Assembly: GCA_024516155.1 (NCBI GenBank)
Contig: JAJJXM010000023.1
Coordinates: forward strand, 558,001 to 622,000
Length of the DNA: 64,000 nucleotides
Reading direction: 5' to 3'
Source of the DNA: Pyronema omphalodes
Lineage: Eukaryota > Ascomycota > Pezizomycetes > Pezizales > Pyronemataceae
Both the position numbers and the translations under genes were made by a program. How positions within the stretch are numbered: the stretch's first letter is position 1; each line of letters starts with the position of its first letter. Positions 1 to 13,093 of this stretch are shown in pieces. A model generated the notes under the pieces. That model did not search any database, was not told the origin of the DNA, and saw only the letters and a program-made list of their open reading frames with translations.

Positions 1-3000
1 ACGGTGATGATGCCGTGTATCCACCGGGACGAGTTGCGGTATGTGAATGAGGGTACAGGGCCAAGCGTTAGTTTGGTGGAGTCGATTGGCCGCTCATCGT
101 GTTCTGGCAGCCAAAGAGAGAAGGCTACGCGCTGCACCAACCACTGAAACGACGTTGACTGAAGTTATACCGGTACCCTCAATTCAAATTCATCGATATT
201 CCATATTCGCTACCATATATCCCCCCGGTGGACTACTGCTGACCACAAGACGCCGCTAAAACCCCTCCCTCCTGCTTCCTGCCCCTCTGCAGTCGGCCCG
301 ATACTGCTCTCTCTAAAGGCTTAACGACCAGTCTGAGTATGGCACCTACTGTGCATCATCTCCATCGACTTTGATAGCCGCCCTGGTGTACTTTCATCCA
401 AGGTCATTAGCCCCCTCCCCCTGCCTTCATTAGGGCGGGCATAATATCTTGCTTTGACCATCCAAGTTAATAGAGATTGGAAGAAGTTATATTCAGCCTA
501 TGGATGGTCGGTGGTTGTTGCTACGTTGTCAATTCCGTCGACTCGAGTGTGCTCCTTTAGGATGCCGCTTCTGCAAGTCTCAATGCAGATGCGGGTGCCA
601 ACGGTTAGGTTCGTCCGGGAACTCAGCAGACTGGAAGTCGAACCGAGATGAGATCCTCTTGAAGCTATCATAGCTGTATGTACATAGCTATTTTCATCTC
701 GTCCGGGCTCTCAACAATTCTTCGCTCTAAGTCTGTGCTGGTATAGAGGAAAATCGGGAGTGGATGTTTTCTTTATCGCCCCAAACTGATTATCTGTAGC
801 TCTCGTTGACGATAGTCATATAGGGAGATGCGATGAGACCACCAGAAGAATTGAAATCGCGACGGCCAAAGAAGTACCAAAAGGAATTGCGTTGCAATAT
901 GCGCAGGTCTTCTGCGATGCTATGCTAAAATATGCTGCAGGGCTGGGATTGAGTGCATGAGAGCACACGAGAGAATGTGGGATGGATGCGTGGAAGGATT
1001 GACCGATGAGGGGTGCGTTACGTTGTGAGCTGAGTGTTGTTGAGACTTGCGAAAAATGAGGGGTGCGTTATGAGTTGCGTATGTAGTTTGAGTCTTGAAT
1101 CCGGGGACATGAATGGTTTGTGATGGATGGGATGAAGTGTTCATTCGCTGTTGAAAACCCCTCTGGTTGTTGGGGACTGATGACTGAGAACGTCTGCAGC
1201 ATCGGCGTCGGCCATGTTGTGTAAACCATGCATCTTTGCTTTTGTTTCCATTGTCGTGCCCCTCATTTCTCAGCTGAGCCTGGGGAAAAGAAGAAAGTTC
1301 TGCTGCAGACTTTGCAGATCAGGTGGACATTAGATGCCAGATGCTGGTTCTTGCTTGTCGTCCGTAAATGATGGGCTATTTGTATGGCTGTCGTTGTTTC
1401 TCCTCGCTGGCTTCGTCTGCTTTTCCACTTCAGGACAGTCCACCCTGATCCTGCAAAACACCAGCAGGTTTGATTTGACACATCGCCGCCCGCAAGGCCT
1501 ACATATGTAGGCTCAGCCTCAGACGACAGGCATTATTCTGGTTCCTGATTCGCGTTTTAGTTTTTCATGCGGAGGCAGCACATTTTCTTTCGACTTGGGA
1601 CCCACTGTCTTTCGCCAATGAGATCTAGAATGCTGTCAAATTGATGAAGTTTCATGAAAACCGGCGAAGCCTTGTAAACCTCATCTTCCAATGCATCTTC
1701 AAGCCTTATTTTTGACGTCCATGCTAGGCCTTTCAGATTGAAGAATTGACTTGTCCAGGCTTGCCCATCCTTGAATTGAGAGATTGGGTTGTGTGACCGC
1801 GCTTATACCCACGAGGATATCTATAAGTAAGAAAAGCACGTGAGAATAACCAACGTGGTCTGCTGAACGAAAAGCAGAATTCCCTCGTCAATTCACCGCT
1901 ACATAGAAACCCTTCCATAGCACGTTCTCTTTTTTTTTCCACTGTCAATTCGTTGCCGGTCTGCTCCGAGTCCACCAATGCACTCCTACGTCAGTCCGTA
2001 GTATCCCTCCGTCCGCCTTCCGAGCCGTAGGAAGTTGTCAACATGAATCGGCCTGCCTTCGACACCCGGGCCGACTAGAATTAGCTTGATCTCCTCCTCG
2101 GCTATGATCGTAGTCTGCGTCATTACCCATGTCGAGAGTGGTGAGAAGCCCGAAGTTGAGTCCCGCCATGTCATTCGAGAATTCCGGGAATTAGGCTTTA
2201 GCCAGTTCGGTCAATTTGAACGGTCGAGGCCTTGCGGCCGTTTGCGGCTCCGGAATTTCTGTACCGAACGGTAAGGAAGAAACGGTTAGATAGCTGTCAG
2301 ATGGAGTGCTTTGTTTCCTATATAGGATTGTGGCAGTGTTGTTTAGAGTTGCGGCTGAGGCGTCAGGCTTGCAGCGGCTCCGGTGAATTGGTACTCGCGT
2401 GATATTCCTCCGGACAACAGCACTTCGATGGTGGATTGTTTGAGCTGAAGATGTGGAGATGGAGCAATCCAGACAAGGAGAAGGAGGAATTGTCTGTAGA
2501 AGTGAGAATTCTGGACGCAGGTGGACGTCTGCAGTCTTCCATCTCCACTCGAGTCTCTCGCTTTGCCGCTCTCTGTCGTCCGTCCGTCGTCTAAACAATA
2601 CTCCCGACATCATCGACACTGAAACACCACTGTGACAACTAACGACACCCGCGACACAAACAATGTCCTGTGGTGACAATATGTTGTGATTTTCGTTTCG
2701 GAGCCTTCTTTTCGCTTTTCCTTTTTCCATTCCTCTCGGCGTTCGCCTCAGCCTTCTCTCGTCTAGCTGCCTGCCTGCACGTCCGATTTGTTGAGATTTT
2801 CAATTCGCCGGCCACAATTCACACGCCAGTCCGTCCACCTTCAGGTCACATCTCCGCCTCCTATCTCCCCGCCGTCCTTGACGATAATAGCAACTGCAAC
2901 ACCACGAGCAATACACCTTTACGGTGTCATGCGTGATGTCAATCTTAGAAATCTCTTGTTCTGCAGATCTAGCGCAAGAATCCTCTTTGAGGATCTACGA

Positions 3001-4607
3001 CGTCGTTGAAGAGGAAGAACGCGGAGAGCAACCTTGCTCGATGCAAAGATGGCTTTTTGGAATAGGATTCGCTGGCAAAACACGCCCATTTCAAGCCTGA
3101 ATGTTGCATGCATGCATAACCCCGTACGACAGACTACTTCCTCTGCGTATATTTCGGCTGTGCAGCAAGACAGAAGGCTGTCGAAGTGGGCACAGGTGCG
3201 CCTGGCTTTACTCCACTGGGATCAACGAACATCGCGGACACACACTAACCATTGACACGCGTCGTGGATCAATCAACGGTGGTGTTCACCTCGTGAGGGG
3301 TTGGGTGAAGGTTCTGGGTCCGAGACAACATGTCGACAAGTCATTGGCCACGCATGCTGTGGCTGGGGTGGTCGCCAGACAGTTTGGACCTGATGTTGTG
3401 GCCGCAGATGCTGCTTTCGAAAAGCCCACACGCTACTCCGCAACAGCCAACCCTAAACAGCAGCACTATCTAACATCGATGCATCAACGAACCAGACCGT
3501 CTGATTATTCTTGGAGCATATCTCACCTCTCCGGAGAGGCGGCTACATGAGACCGGCCAGATTTGGAACCACCGCCGCGCAATGAATACGAAAATTCCTA
3601 TTGGAATTAGGGCACGGATCACACTATGATAGGTACCGGAATCACGAACCTATGGATATACGACCTTATGACTAGCCAATTTCTAGATCAAACGCTCCGG
3701 AGGCAGCCGCCGGAGCTACAACATTGCGTTTGATATCCAGAGTTTTGGAAACTCGGAGCTTAAAATTGCCGCGGCGGGCTGGGAGCTGCGCACTGAGGGA
3801 GGTTCGGCATTTGTGGCATTCAACGAACAATAGGTACCTATACAGACCCAGGACAACACGCTTTTTCCATGCTCTTTGATTTCATGGCGATTAATTATTA
3901 ATCTACGACACGAGGCTCTGATATATTCCTTCATATGGTGACCCCGTCTGATAGTTGGCAGACGTCAGGCAAGGGCAGAACACAGACAAGGCGGACGGTA
4001 GAGTGCACTCGTTGCTGAGTGCATGAATAAAGATGCACCGCTCTCACTTAAAGCTAGTGTACCGAGCATTTGGATGAAAAGGTGGTGTTGACCAGCAGGC
4101 ACTAGGTTGTTCTGAAAATACTGCAGCTGCTTGTCTTATTGGAGACTCGGCTCCTACACACCAACTTCTGCAGCTCTGAATGACGGTGACCTAGACTGTA
4201 TACCAAAGTCGAACGCTGGCTCGGTCCACACGGAATTCCCTGTTGTCGATGAGCATACTACTGGGCCATCTGCAGAGTGTTCTGGCTGGATTATTTTCGC
4301 ACCCATTCTCAAAGCGCCTCGCCACGCTGATGCCGAAGTAAGTGTCAAATAGTCAGCGCCTCTCATTTGGAGCTTCGCTATAAAGAACCACAAAACTCCC
4401 CTTGGTATCAAAAATTTTCCCAAGAGTTTATTCTATATCAGCTCCCCAATAACACAACAACTACTGTTTATCATAACATTCCTGAAAGCCCCAGGACGAT
4501 TAAACAAACAGGCCTCCTCAAAAATTCATCCGTTCTCTTGATAAAAACACTCGAATATCAACTTCACTTTCGCATATTTACGACGATAAAACGTACGGGG
4601 CCATCAA
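1..4607. other. Intergenic or unassigned, no supported gene
   Basis: Open frames here (up to 179 codons, for example on the minus strand at 2191-2730 and the plus strand at 3101-3550) show no recognisable domain, and overlapping frames of similar length occur on both strands. A 15-bp direct repeat (ATGAGGGGTGCGTTA) occurs near 1007 and 1059. The first 144 bases have an open plus frame that could be the tail of a gene entering from outside the window, but nothing confirms it. The last few hundred bases before 4608 are presumably the promoter and 5' UTR of the next gene. Confidence 0.5.
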
Positions 4608-5462
4608 ATGGCGGCAATTGTTACTCCTCACAACCCTACTTCCGGCCACTACACTCAATATCACCTTGTCCAAGCTCCTTCACAACATCAGCAACAGCTA
4701 GTCGAACTTCAGCGACCCGTTCAGCAACCGGTTATCATTCAACAGACACCTTCATACCAACAGCACCAGATGATTCACCAACAACCCACAATTGTGCAGA
4801 CTCGGATAGTTCACGAGGAAATTCAACCCACTCGCCAATTTGTGAATTTTAAGAATCTCCGACGCCTCAATACCAGTCAGCAATGGGAGCACTGTGAGCA
4901 CATTACAATTGCAATCAGTCCAGATGAATTGGAGCGTAAAGTGAGATCACACGATACTCCTGGCAACGACCTTGTACATATCTTCACAAACATGGGTATT
5001 TACCGTCAACGACATGTAAGAAAATACGAGGAGAGGCTTAACAATAAGGAAACCGACCCTCACAACTGGAGATGGGTATTGGAGGCATTGGGAGAATTGC
5101 GTGATAAACCTAAATCCACCCCCCACACTTTTTGGGCCATCTTCCAGAGGACACCTAAGAAACATCAGGTACAACAGCCACGTCAAGTCCGCGTGCACCA
5201 GCCTATCATCCATCACGAGCCCGTTCAGATTGTCCAGGCCCCTCCCATGCAACAAATTAGTGCTGCTTCCGCTCCAGCTTTGCCTGCTCCCCAACAGGTG
5301 CTCCAGATTCAAGCAGCTCCTGGACAGCAGCACCAAGGCCCTCAGTACGTTCACATCCAGCCTGCTAGCTCTACCGGTGGATCTTCGCACTCTGGATATC
5401 AGCATTACAGTGCCGCTCAATATCAGCAGGCGGTTCAGCAGCCCCAGGTGGCCCATGGACAT

Positions 5463-5493
<31 letters not shown>

Positions 5494-6467
5494 CTCCATA
5501 CACCTCTCAATATCAGGTACAGCAACCTCAGGTTCATCAGCAGCAGCGTCCTGCAGTTCACCAAGCTCAGCGCCCTACAGTTCATCAGCAGGTTCCTCCG
5601 CAGCAGACTCAGCAGCGACCAGCTTTGTCACAGAACTCCACAGTCCGCCAGATCGCTGCACCTACCACCACTACCACTACTACTACTGCCGCCACTGCCG
5701 CCAATGCCGCGAAGCCCCGCTACACTCGGCCCATTCCCGGCCCCCTTAACCCAGTAACTGGTCGTGCCAACAGCCCTCCTCCCATCTCTTACACCCGCAC
5801 TTCTGACATTGACTTGAACCAATTCCGCAACCACGAACACTCTCCCATGCGTGGCGGTGGATTCCCTTCCCCCCCACACCGTGAGCGTGAGCGCAAAGAA
5901 TATTTTGATGATGGAGCCAGTGACGACAGTGCCAGCAGCTATGGAAGCAGCGCTGGAACCAGCATTACCGACTACAGCACCAGGCGCCACCCCATTTCAG
6001 CACCATTGGGCAGTAGCAACTCTCACAGAGTTCATCAAGCTCCTCCCACTCGCCAGTACAGTAGCCGTGAGAACATTCGCCACCAACAGGGACCTCACGC
6101 CTCTGCGCCAAACTTGGTACAGACAGCCCCTAGCAGAAACTACACTGCGGAGGTACGAACTTCGGCTCCCAGAAAGGTGCACAGAAACACATATGACATC
6201 GAGGTGAAGTTTGGACCTGCCCAAACTGCACCGCAACCACCCAGGCCTTCTCATCCCGCTAGAGCCAACAGCTACACGGATTCGATCCCCAGAAGCCATT
6301 TGAGGGAGGAAGATTATGATAGCAGCGATGCGGAGGAGTATCGCAGACCAGGAGGATTGCAGAGAAGGGGAACTACCAGATATGAGGCGGCAGGATTGGT
6401 TTCATACGGAAGTGAGCAGAGGAGTGAGCGCAGAAGTGAGAAGACCACACGAACAAAGAGGTGGTAA
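4608..6467 (+). CDS. Glutamine-rich protein of unknown function (619 aa)
   Basis: This is a single uninterrupted reading frame of 619 residues, by far the longest in its neighbourhood. Residues 1-70 are rich in Gln, His and Pro. Residues about 78-182 look folded, with regular hydrophobic and charged residues and several Trp (WEHCEHITIAIS, NWRWVLEALGEL, FWAIF). Residues about 185-390 are a long Gln/Pro/Val-rich tract containing ten consecutive Gln (286-295) encoded by a nearly pure CAG run, followed by a Thr run. The C-terminal third is low complexity with Ser, Arg and acidic residues and ends in a basic tail (TTRTKRW). I recognise no named domain. Such composition is common in fungal transcription- or RNA-related scaffolds, but that is only a compositional hint. 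The ATG is the first in the frame. Coding is well supported by length and composition; the function is unknown. Confidence 0.8.
5463..5489 (+). repeat. CAG trinucleotide repeat (9 units) coding for poly-Gln
   Basis: Nine perfect CAG codons followed by CAA encode ten Gln inside the glutamine-rich protein. Pure trinucleotide runs like this often vary in length between strains. Confidence 0.95.
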
Positions 6468-9400
6468 ATAATATGATGAAAACGAGAAACATGAATACTA
6501 ACAACAAATAATTTTTCCTTTGTTTGCGAATAGGTTTTAACATCTTCTTTGTACATGATTTTATGAGTTTTTTTAGCATTGGGGTTGGGAATATCGGGGT
6601 TGCAATGGGCTGCGGGTTGTGGGTTTTCGGTTATGCATGGGTTTGATACGATAATGATTGTCAGCGGGGATTGAGATTGCATCTGGTGTTATTTGTTTTA
6701 CGTCTGGCGGTTTACAGGATATCGGGTTTTACGGCTTTATGATGGTTTTATGATGATTTTTAATGTTGTGCTGGATTCACAAGACGATTTTGGTTTTCAT
6801 GGTTAGGGGATGCTCGGCGAAGATGGAAAGAAGATACTCACTCTATACACAGTCGCCCTTTAGACACTTTTCTTTACACAGCAAAATTTTTTATAGTTAT
6901 ACACAAGTAGCAAATAGCGTACAGCTTAATTAATCGAAGCATATAAACTGCAAAATATTTCAGCCTTTTGTGCATAGTGATACAATATATAAATTGGGAA
7001 TTTCGGTAATGGAATGAGTGGAATTGACGCCTAAGGCTTGGCAAACTAAGCTACTCTAAACCTAAGTTCGAGGGCATAAACGAATCGCCTTGGAGGATCC
7101 TGTCACATCAGATGCCACAAATATCACAGCGCATACCATTACGCCTTACTCGGAACACTTGTTCTTTTCGGTTTATTTTTTATTGATGCCTAACAGCGCC
7201 GTACCTAAGGTGAGCATGTGTTCAAAGTACTCGGATTAGAACCTGACTAAAGCAGCCCTTCCCTCCCAGCGAATCAAGCGACGAAGTAGATAATGATTGT
7301 CAATACAGCTCAGTAAATCCACACAGTAAGACATCGGAAGTTGAACGAAATAACCTGAGCTAGTTACATACATAATTAACATATGATTCTTGCTAGACAG
7401 GTATTTGGGTAACTGGTGCTCGCCACATTGGGCTTGTATGGTGGTGTTAACATGTGAGGTCTAGGTACATCTCCTTGTGAATGATGGATATCTGCTTATG
7501 GAAGTTCCAATCGATAACGTCCCCATCGGCCGGAATAAAAATCGGGCCAAAAAACCTTATGGGATACGTTGGTTGTAGAAACAACCGCACCTTGTCGGCC
7601 CGAATTGAAATATCTGCTGTATTGCATGTTGCGGGAGTGAAGCAAGGGTACCTGGTTCCTTATTCGGTGCTTCCAATCGGTAGATCTTCAGGCGCATTCC
7701 CCGGGCTCCTAGGGCTCACGGAGATAATCCGTGTCAGGTACCGGTACGAAATAGATGGTGCATTACTTTGGTGTGGTGCCCTAAGAGCAGTCTTTGGTTC
7801 CGTTCGGTGCCGAACCAGAAAATAATCTATATCATTGCCGATAGGTGCTTCGGGATACGAGAGTACCTGGTATTGCCGAGAACAAACCGTCTTAGATATG
7901 GAAGTTTCATCATTAGAGTACGTAGTTACCACGGTTTCACGTATATACAGCCAGTGAAAGCCTGGGGATCCGGATATTAGGTTACTGTGATTTTCTTGGC
8001 AGAGGTCATGTTTGGATGTCAACTGCACGGGGGTTTCATTCAGCAAGCTGCAAGTATTTGTTTTTGCAATTTTTTAACTTTTTTTAAAAGCCATCATGTT
8101 CTTCCTACGGAACCGTCGTCATGGGGACCTGGGAATTACCAATTCAAAGATGTATCCGGATGACTTCTGTACGTACTATGGCTGCATATTCTCTGCATAT
8201 TTCTTCGCAGATGACAAGGAAGAAAAATATAACTTGCACCTTGCCTTATACACTTATTTAAATGCTCTAGACGAGGAAAAGATCAACCCAATTCGCTGTT
8301 CCATGCACTCCGGATTCATTCAGGGATTGACCCGTGGTATCGGTAGATTGAATATCGTGATTTTCATGTAACCTGGGCAAGTTATCCGGTACCTATCAGA
8401 TCACTTACGGCTAGAGAGACTCAGTGTAATTTTTCCATTGTCTGCAAGTCATATCTCCACCGTAAAAAGTTTTGTGAACCAACTTATCGATTGTGTACCC
8501 CTTCTTACAGAATCACCCCACCTCTGTTGACAGCCGTAGCCCTTCATTCGTGTACTAGAACACCCCACGTATCGAATTTGCCAACAGGTGAATATTGAAA
8601 GCTTAAACACTCAAAAACATGACCCCACCACCTGGTGACCTACTGAGACTATTGGCGTTTACGCTGGCTTACAAAAAAAACCCCGCCTTACGTGGAGAAT
8701 CTCATTAGTGACAGCAAACGACCGCGCCTATTGCAAATTTTTTTGGTTTTCTCATTACGCCCCTTTTGAATATGCCGGTTGACTACAGCTGTCTATGGTA
8801 GGGCAACCGAAGAAATACTGCTGACTGGATGAAACGCGGCAGTTTTTGAAGGCATGGCGGGTCTTGGATACGTACCTTTTGCGTGGGGGGTTAATTGAAT
8901 ACGAAGTTTTGTTTTATATGTTTCACAAACAGAATAAGCCGTACATTCTGCTAGCCTGTAGATTTGTAAAACCTGAACTTCAGTGGCAAAGTTCCACCTC
9001 GACTCTGCATAAAAAAAGCCACGATATTTGTTATTTGGCAGATCTTCGATGTTGTCGATACACTAGGTGGTGGCTTGATGAGTGCGTTTTATCGCATAGA
9101 TTACATTGCATGATTCCTCATCCCCCCAAGGTTCAAAACCCAGCGAGACAAAGCATAGAAAATTCCCTCAATCTGAAAGCATAGATTTTGATTGATATTG
9201 ATGCCGGGTGTGACATGAAAACTCTCGGCGTTTGCGAGCTTCTCAATTGCATGGTGTCTCATCTGTGGCTGAAAGAAACCTTAGGCATAGGGAGCTGTAA
9301 CAACTTACTCCTGCATATCTGCCTTCCTTGCTTCAACGCAGCGAAGCAGCTCACTCATTACATGTCTGCAAACCATCTCCTGCCTGAAGAACTCATCGGA

Positions 9401-10163
9401 CCCATTTCCAGCTGTGGTTCGTTAATCCTATCCAATAGGCCATTACCATGTAAAAACGTCGGCCTCATCATGTCCCGATATCAATACCAGCAGTCGATAA
9501 ATTAAGGCTTTAGCATCTTTTCACTATATATCACTCGCCATATCACGATTTCGATGCTCGCACACCTCAACTTTGATCTTCGTGGCGAACTGCAGCGTTA
9601 TCTGAAAAGGCCCTCTGCTATGCATGTGTTGTTTTAGACATGCATTTCTCCAATAGATAACATCTCAGGCTGGGGAAATCCTAAGGAGATCGAGGATCGT
9701 TGGCCCTGGCGGCCTCAGGAATTCTCTCCAATGCCGCAGATTTGATGACACTGATTGAGTGATGACTGCACAGTTGGTAACTTTATCATGCCGATGAAAA
9801 AAACAACAAAAATAGAAGATAAATATACAGCTCAATGAGGAGGGGGTATTTTATGCTGGGGAAAACTGGCTGTAGCTTAATATCAGAAGCGGGGTGAAGA
9901 ATGTCGATCACTTTGTCTGGGCCTAGAGAATGGATATTTGGTCGCTTGCCTGAGATCCAGTCTGACCTTGCTAAAGGACAGCTTGTTGCCCGCCTGAGGC
10001 CGACATGCACCTAAAGATGAATGTGGATCAACAGGATGCCTTAGATGTATTTTTGCGAACCATGGCCACCACCACAACTCTTCTGCCGTCTTGATCATCA
10101 AGGGGATCAGGAAGAATTATAATCGCGACTGACACCTTACACCGGTAGTATTCATAGACGTCT

Positions 10164-10198
10164 ACATACATGCATACATACATACATACATACATACT
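10164..10198. repeat. CATA tetranucleotide microsatellite
   Basis: About eight CATA/ATAC units in tandem, with one interruption (catgcata) near the left end. Confidence 0.9.
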
Positions 10199-11278
10199 AA
10201 TCGAGCTTACAAACCGCACCAACCAGACAAAATACCGACAGGGCGGATGAAGAAAAGCGTGCAGAGTGGACTTTTTCTCAATCTCATCACCAGATTCGTC
10301 TCGATCTTGAACGAAATCTTGGCAGGCGACGACTGGCTAGCCACAAAGCCCCGTAAAGTCTACCATAGTAAAAGTTAACGAAGTCCGACCAAGTCCGTAG
10401 AGGTTAGTAAAAACCAGTTAAAGTCAAGCGACGACAAAAAAGGGACCTTGCAGCAAAGCAGAACAAAAGCAGAGCAAATAGGATGATGAGATGAGCAACG
10501 GTCAGGGCTGGTTTGTGGCGTGCCGTAATTGGTTGTGAAGCGAATGCGAAGTCAGTAGCGTAGCATTGCAAAGCTCGGCAAATCCAGGTGAAGCCAGACG
10601 AAATAGAATCAGCGAAACATCCCGTAAATACCCTGACAAAGTCTATCAGACAAACTTCAGAAAAAGCTCATCAAAATCATAGCAAAGCTCGCTGTTCATT
10701 ACAATGTTACAATGAAGAACCGACAAGGAAGAAGTTTTCATCAACTCCTTACATGCAGTGATACAGGCTCCGGTAGACTGGAACAGCCGCTGTCACGATA
10801 GATTAATACTTTGCCTCAGGAGAGCATAATCAGGCCTACACTACATATACAGTCATGCCTTGTACCGGGATCCATCATAGGGAATAATGTACCTAATATC
10901 TCAATTCTCAACCGACAGTGCCGCATTGAGCTATGAAACTGATGGTACCGTATTTTTTCTGCGGGCATTAATTATTGACGTGATATCAATGCGAAATGGT
11001 CCTGAGCAGCCGGGCTCGTGAGCTCGCTCCCTGAACTCCTAAGGCCTGAGTACCACTCACGGAGAAAATAATAAATAGAGTATTTGGTTACAGCCACGTG
11101 AACCCAATTGCCTGACTTTTGGGTCACTAATTTGTAGGCGATGTGTGACTAAGGCTAGACCTAAGGAGCTGACAATGGATGGAATCTCAAATGGCAAATT
11201 TAATAGGGGGATGATGAATTTGTAATTTTCAGCTCCAACTCTTGGGTTGCAGTACTCTGGACATGAGCTCTCATTGAC

Positions 11279-11296
11279 TCTACAGTCGACTGTAGA
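11279..11296. repeat. 18-bp perfect palindrome
   Basis: TCTACAGTCGACTGTAGA is its own reverse complement over 18 bases, in non-coding sequence. A dimeric factor site is possible, but nothing nearby identifies a target gene. Confidence 0.6.
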
Positions 11297-12220
11297 TGAA
11301 AGCTAGGGTCCGGTTGCAGCCTTAGGAGTCAGGAGTCGGGGTCCATTGGCCAGTGACGTTGTACTGTGGCTGAATGGTCACAGCCGAGCAGCCTAGCAGC
11401 TTATCAAGGCTTGAGGAGATGTAGAGATACTCTACTGCCGAGTCTTGTTAACGCGGTTTGCTGATGATCCATGTACCAGTCTGGGAAGGCGGATTCGGGC
11501 TTCAGCCTTTCGCTTCGTTTCTGGAATCAGGAAACCCGCGTTAGATCTAACCCGACCGCAATATATCATAACTTTATTTAGGCTATGGTTCAACCAGCCC
11601 AACTCTCAGGAGCTACGTCATGAAAGGAAGTAACATTGAGGGCCGGCCGCAATGTCAGTCCTACGTCATAACGAGTGCTGTTATATGAAGGTAATTATGT
11701 CATGTTGACTTAGAGCTTTCTCTTCTTTCGTTGCGAGGGAAACGGTGAAGGTCCATAGGCGCGCGTCCCAAATTGATGAACCTGTTTCATCGCTCTGACG
11801 CGCTTCGGATTTGCGGTTAACCCTTCCGGACGTGTTACGCGTTTAGTATGTACCAACTAATGGAATAATTGGGCTTGTAGTCATTTGGCGTGATATTATC
11901 TTTAATGCGCCGCTGGAAGCTGTTATCCATCTCCGACCGTATCTCGCTGTATTTTCCACAAACTTGATTTTCAAAAATCATCATCGTCAGTTAGCTGAAT
12001 CTCTCCAGTATCCGCGAGCTCCTTAGATGCCTCTATCGATTTCCTGCTCACTTATTAGAAATCACTCGATTGAGTTAGCCACTCTGAGACATCCGCGAGC
12101 TCGATTTCCGCAATCCGTTACATCACCTAGCAATTGCTGAAACCCTTAAGGTGCCATCACATGACTTTCATATGAGACACCGCAATATATAACTTCTCTC
12201 CCTCAGCCAAGAACTGTAAA

Positions 12221-13030
12221 ATGATTATTCCAGCAATCATGTTAGGTGACAGAGACGGACGTTCCCCCGACCACAAGACCCCCATCCGGTACTTTAAACT
12301 CCGCAATTCTGGAGCTGCCGTGATTCACTTCCTGATTAAGGATTCAGCTGGTGGGCGAACTGTTTGGGAGGGTGGTCCAACTTTGGCGGCTGGTATGTTT
12401 ATTCCTTTTTTTTTAAAAAAAAAAATCATCCCATTATGAATATATATTCTAGCGATGAAGAGTTGGGATAGATAGCTGACAGAAAAAAAGGTTCCGATGA
12501 TGTTGTAGACCTCTCTTCCACTCCGGGAGTTGAGAAGGGAAACTCTTACCGTTTCGGGGCTTATGTCACTGCTGGACGTAATGCAACTGATGATCACGAT
12601 CACCCTGTTGACTTCAACAACGACGTTGTTGGTTCGTAATATCCTTCAATATCGTAAACCTACCTCCTACTAACCTAAACAGGTGTATGGACCTGGTCTG
12701 GCACCACAATTGCTGGTTCCAAGGTGAAGTTCGAGGGCTACGAACGTTTCCAGAAGAAGCCCCCAGCGATGATGGAAATTGAGCGGTTGCAATCAAAGAT
12801 TTCTTTCATAATGTCTCGTATGGAGGAGGGTGGAGTTGAGGAGAATTCCATGAAGGAGATTGAGATTTGTGCTAAGAACTCGAGCTTGATGTTGATGGAC
12901 GTTATGACGGTAAGTGTGGATGAGAATGTGATTATATATGGTTAAGGAGGCTGATCTGGGGGTGTAGGAGCATGATATGAAGGCAACGATTCATGTCAGA
13001 AACAACATGCCGAGGGATTCAAAGTTGTAG
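12221..13030 (+). CDS. Unrecognised four-exon gene (predicted 194 aa)
   Basis: Four exons join in frame: 12221-12392, 12509-12631, 12683-12909 and 12968-13030. Donors are GTATGT, GTTCGT and GTAAGT, all acceptors end in AG, and intron 2 has CTAAC about 10 bases before its acceptor. The product would be 194 residues. The N-terminal half (about residues 20-115) has the look of a small beta-rich domain, with hydrophobic strands alternating with Gly/Asp turns (RYFKLRNSG, IHFLIKDSAGGRTVWEGG, YRFGAYVTAGRNATDDHD, GVWTWSGTTIAGSKVKFEGY). The C-terminal part (about 120-194) is Met-, Glu- and Lys-rich and probably helical. I see no signal peptide and recognise no family. A TATATAA-like box lies about 30 bases upstream. 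If intron 3 is retained, the protein ends 11 codons later with a different tail. Exon structure is well supported; function is unknown. Confidence 0.65.
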
Positions 13031-13093
13031 GGGACTCATGGTTGTAAGGATGGAAAGATGTGCACGGAGACGGATTTTGGGAGTATTTTTACT

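Larger units (their letters stand above)
6468..12220. other. Gene-poor region, 5.7 kb
   Basis: No protein gene is supported. Open frames (for example 7481-7825 plus, 7660-8046 minus, 8846-9184 plus) are short, overlap each other on opposite strands and match no family I know. The region holds a CATA microsatellite near 10164-10198, an 18-bp perfect palindrome at 11279-11296, and a stretch at about 10340-10640 in which AAGTC-containing motifs recur. The last 40 bases include a TATATAA-like box (about 12186-12192), some 30 bases before the next start codon. Confidence 0.5.

Noticed and set aside
1..144. Open plus-strand frame from the window edge to a stop, possibly the tail of a gene
   Set aside because: Only 47 codons, no recognisable motif, and a second frame is also open for 15 codons; it cannot be judged without upstream sequence.
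2191..2730. 179-codon minus-strand frame
   Set aside because: It overlaps plus-strand frames of similar quality, its composition is unbiased and no domain is visible.
3101..3550. 149-codon plus-strand frame
   Set aside because: Overlapping frames exist in the same region, and there is no family resemblance or conserved pattern.
7037..7057. TAAGGCTTGGCAAAC shared with the interior of the hAT element at 18973
   Set aside because: One 16-base match in 64 kb is close to chance expectation, and no inverted partner was found near 7 kb.
11030..11330. Inverted repeat ACTCCTAAGGC...GCCTTAGGAGT, about 285 bp apart
   Set aside because: Similarity stops after about 15 bases, no target-site duplication was found, and the core does not look like a mobile element.
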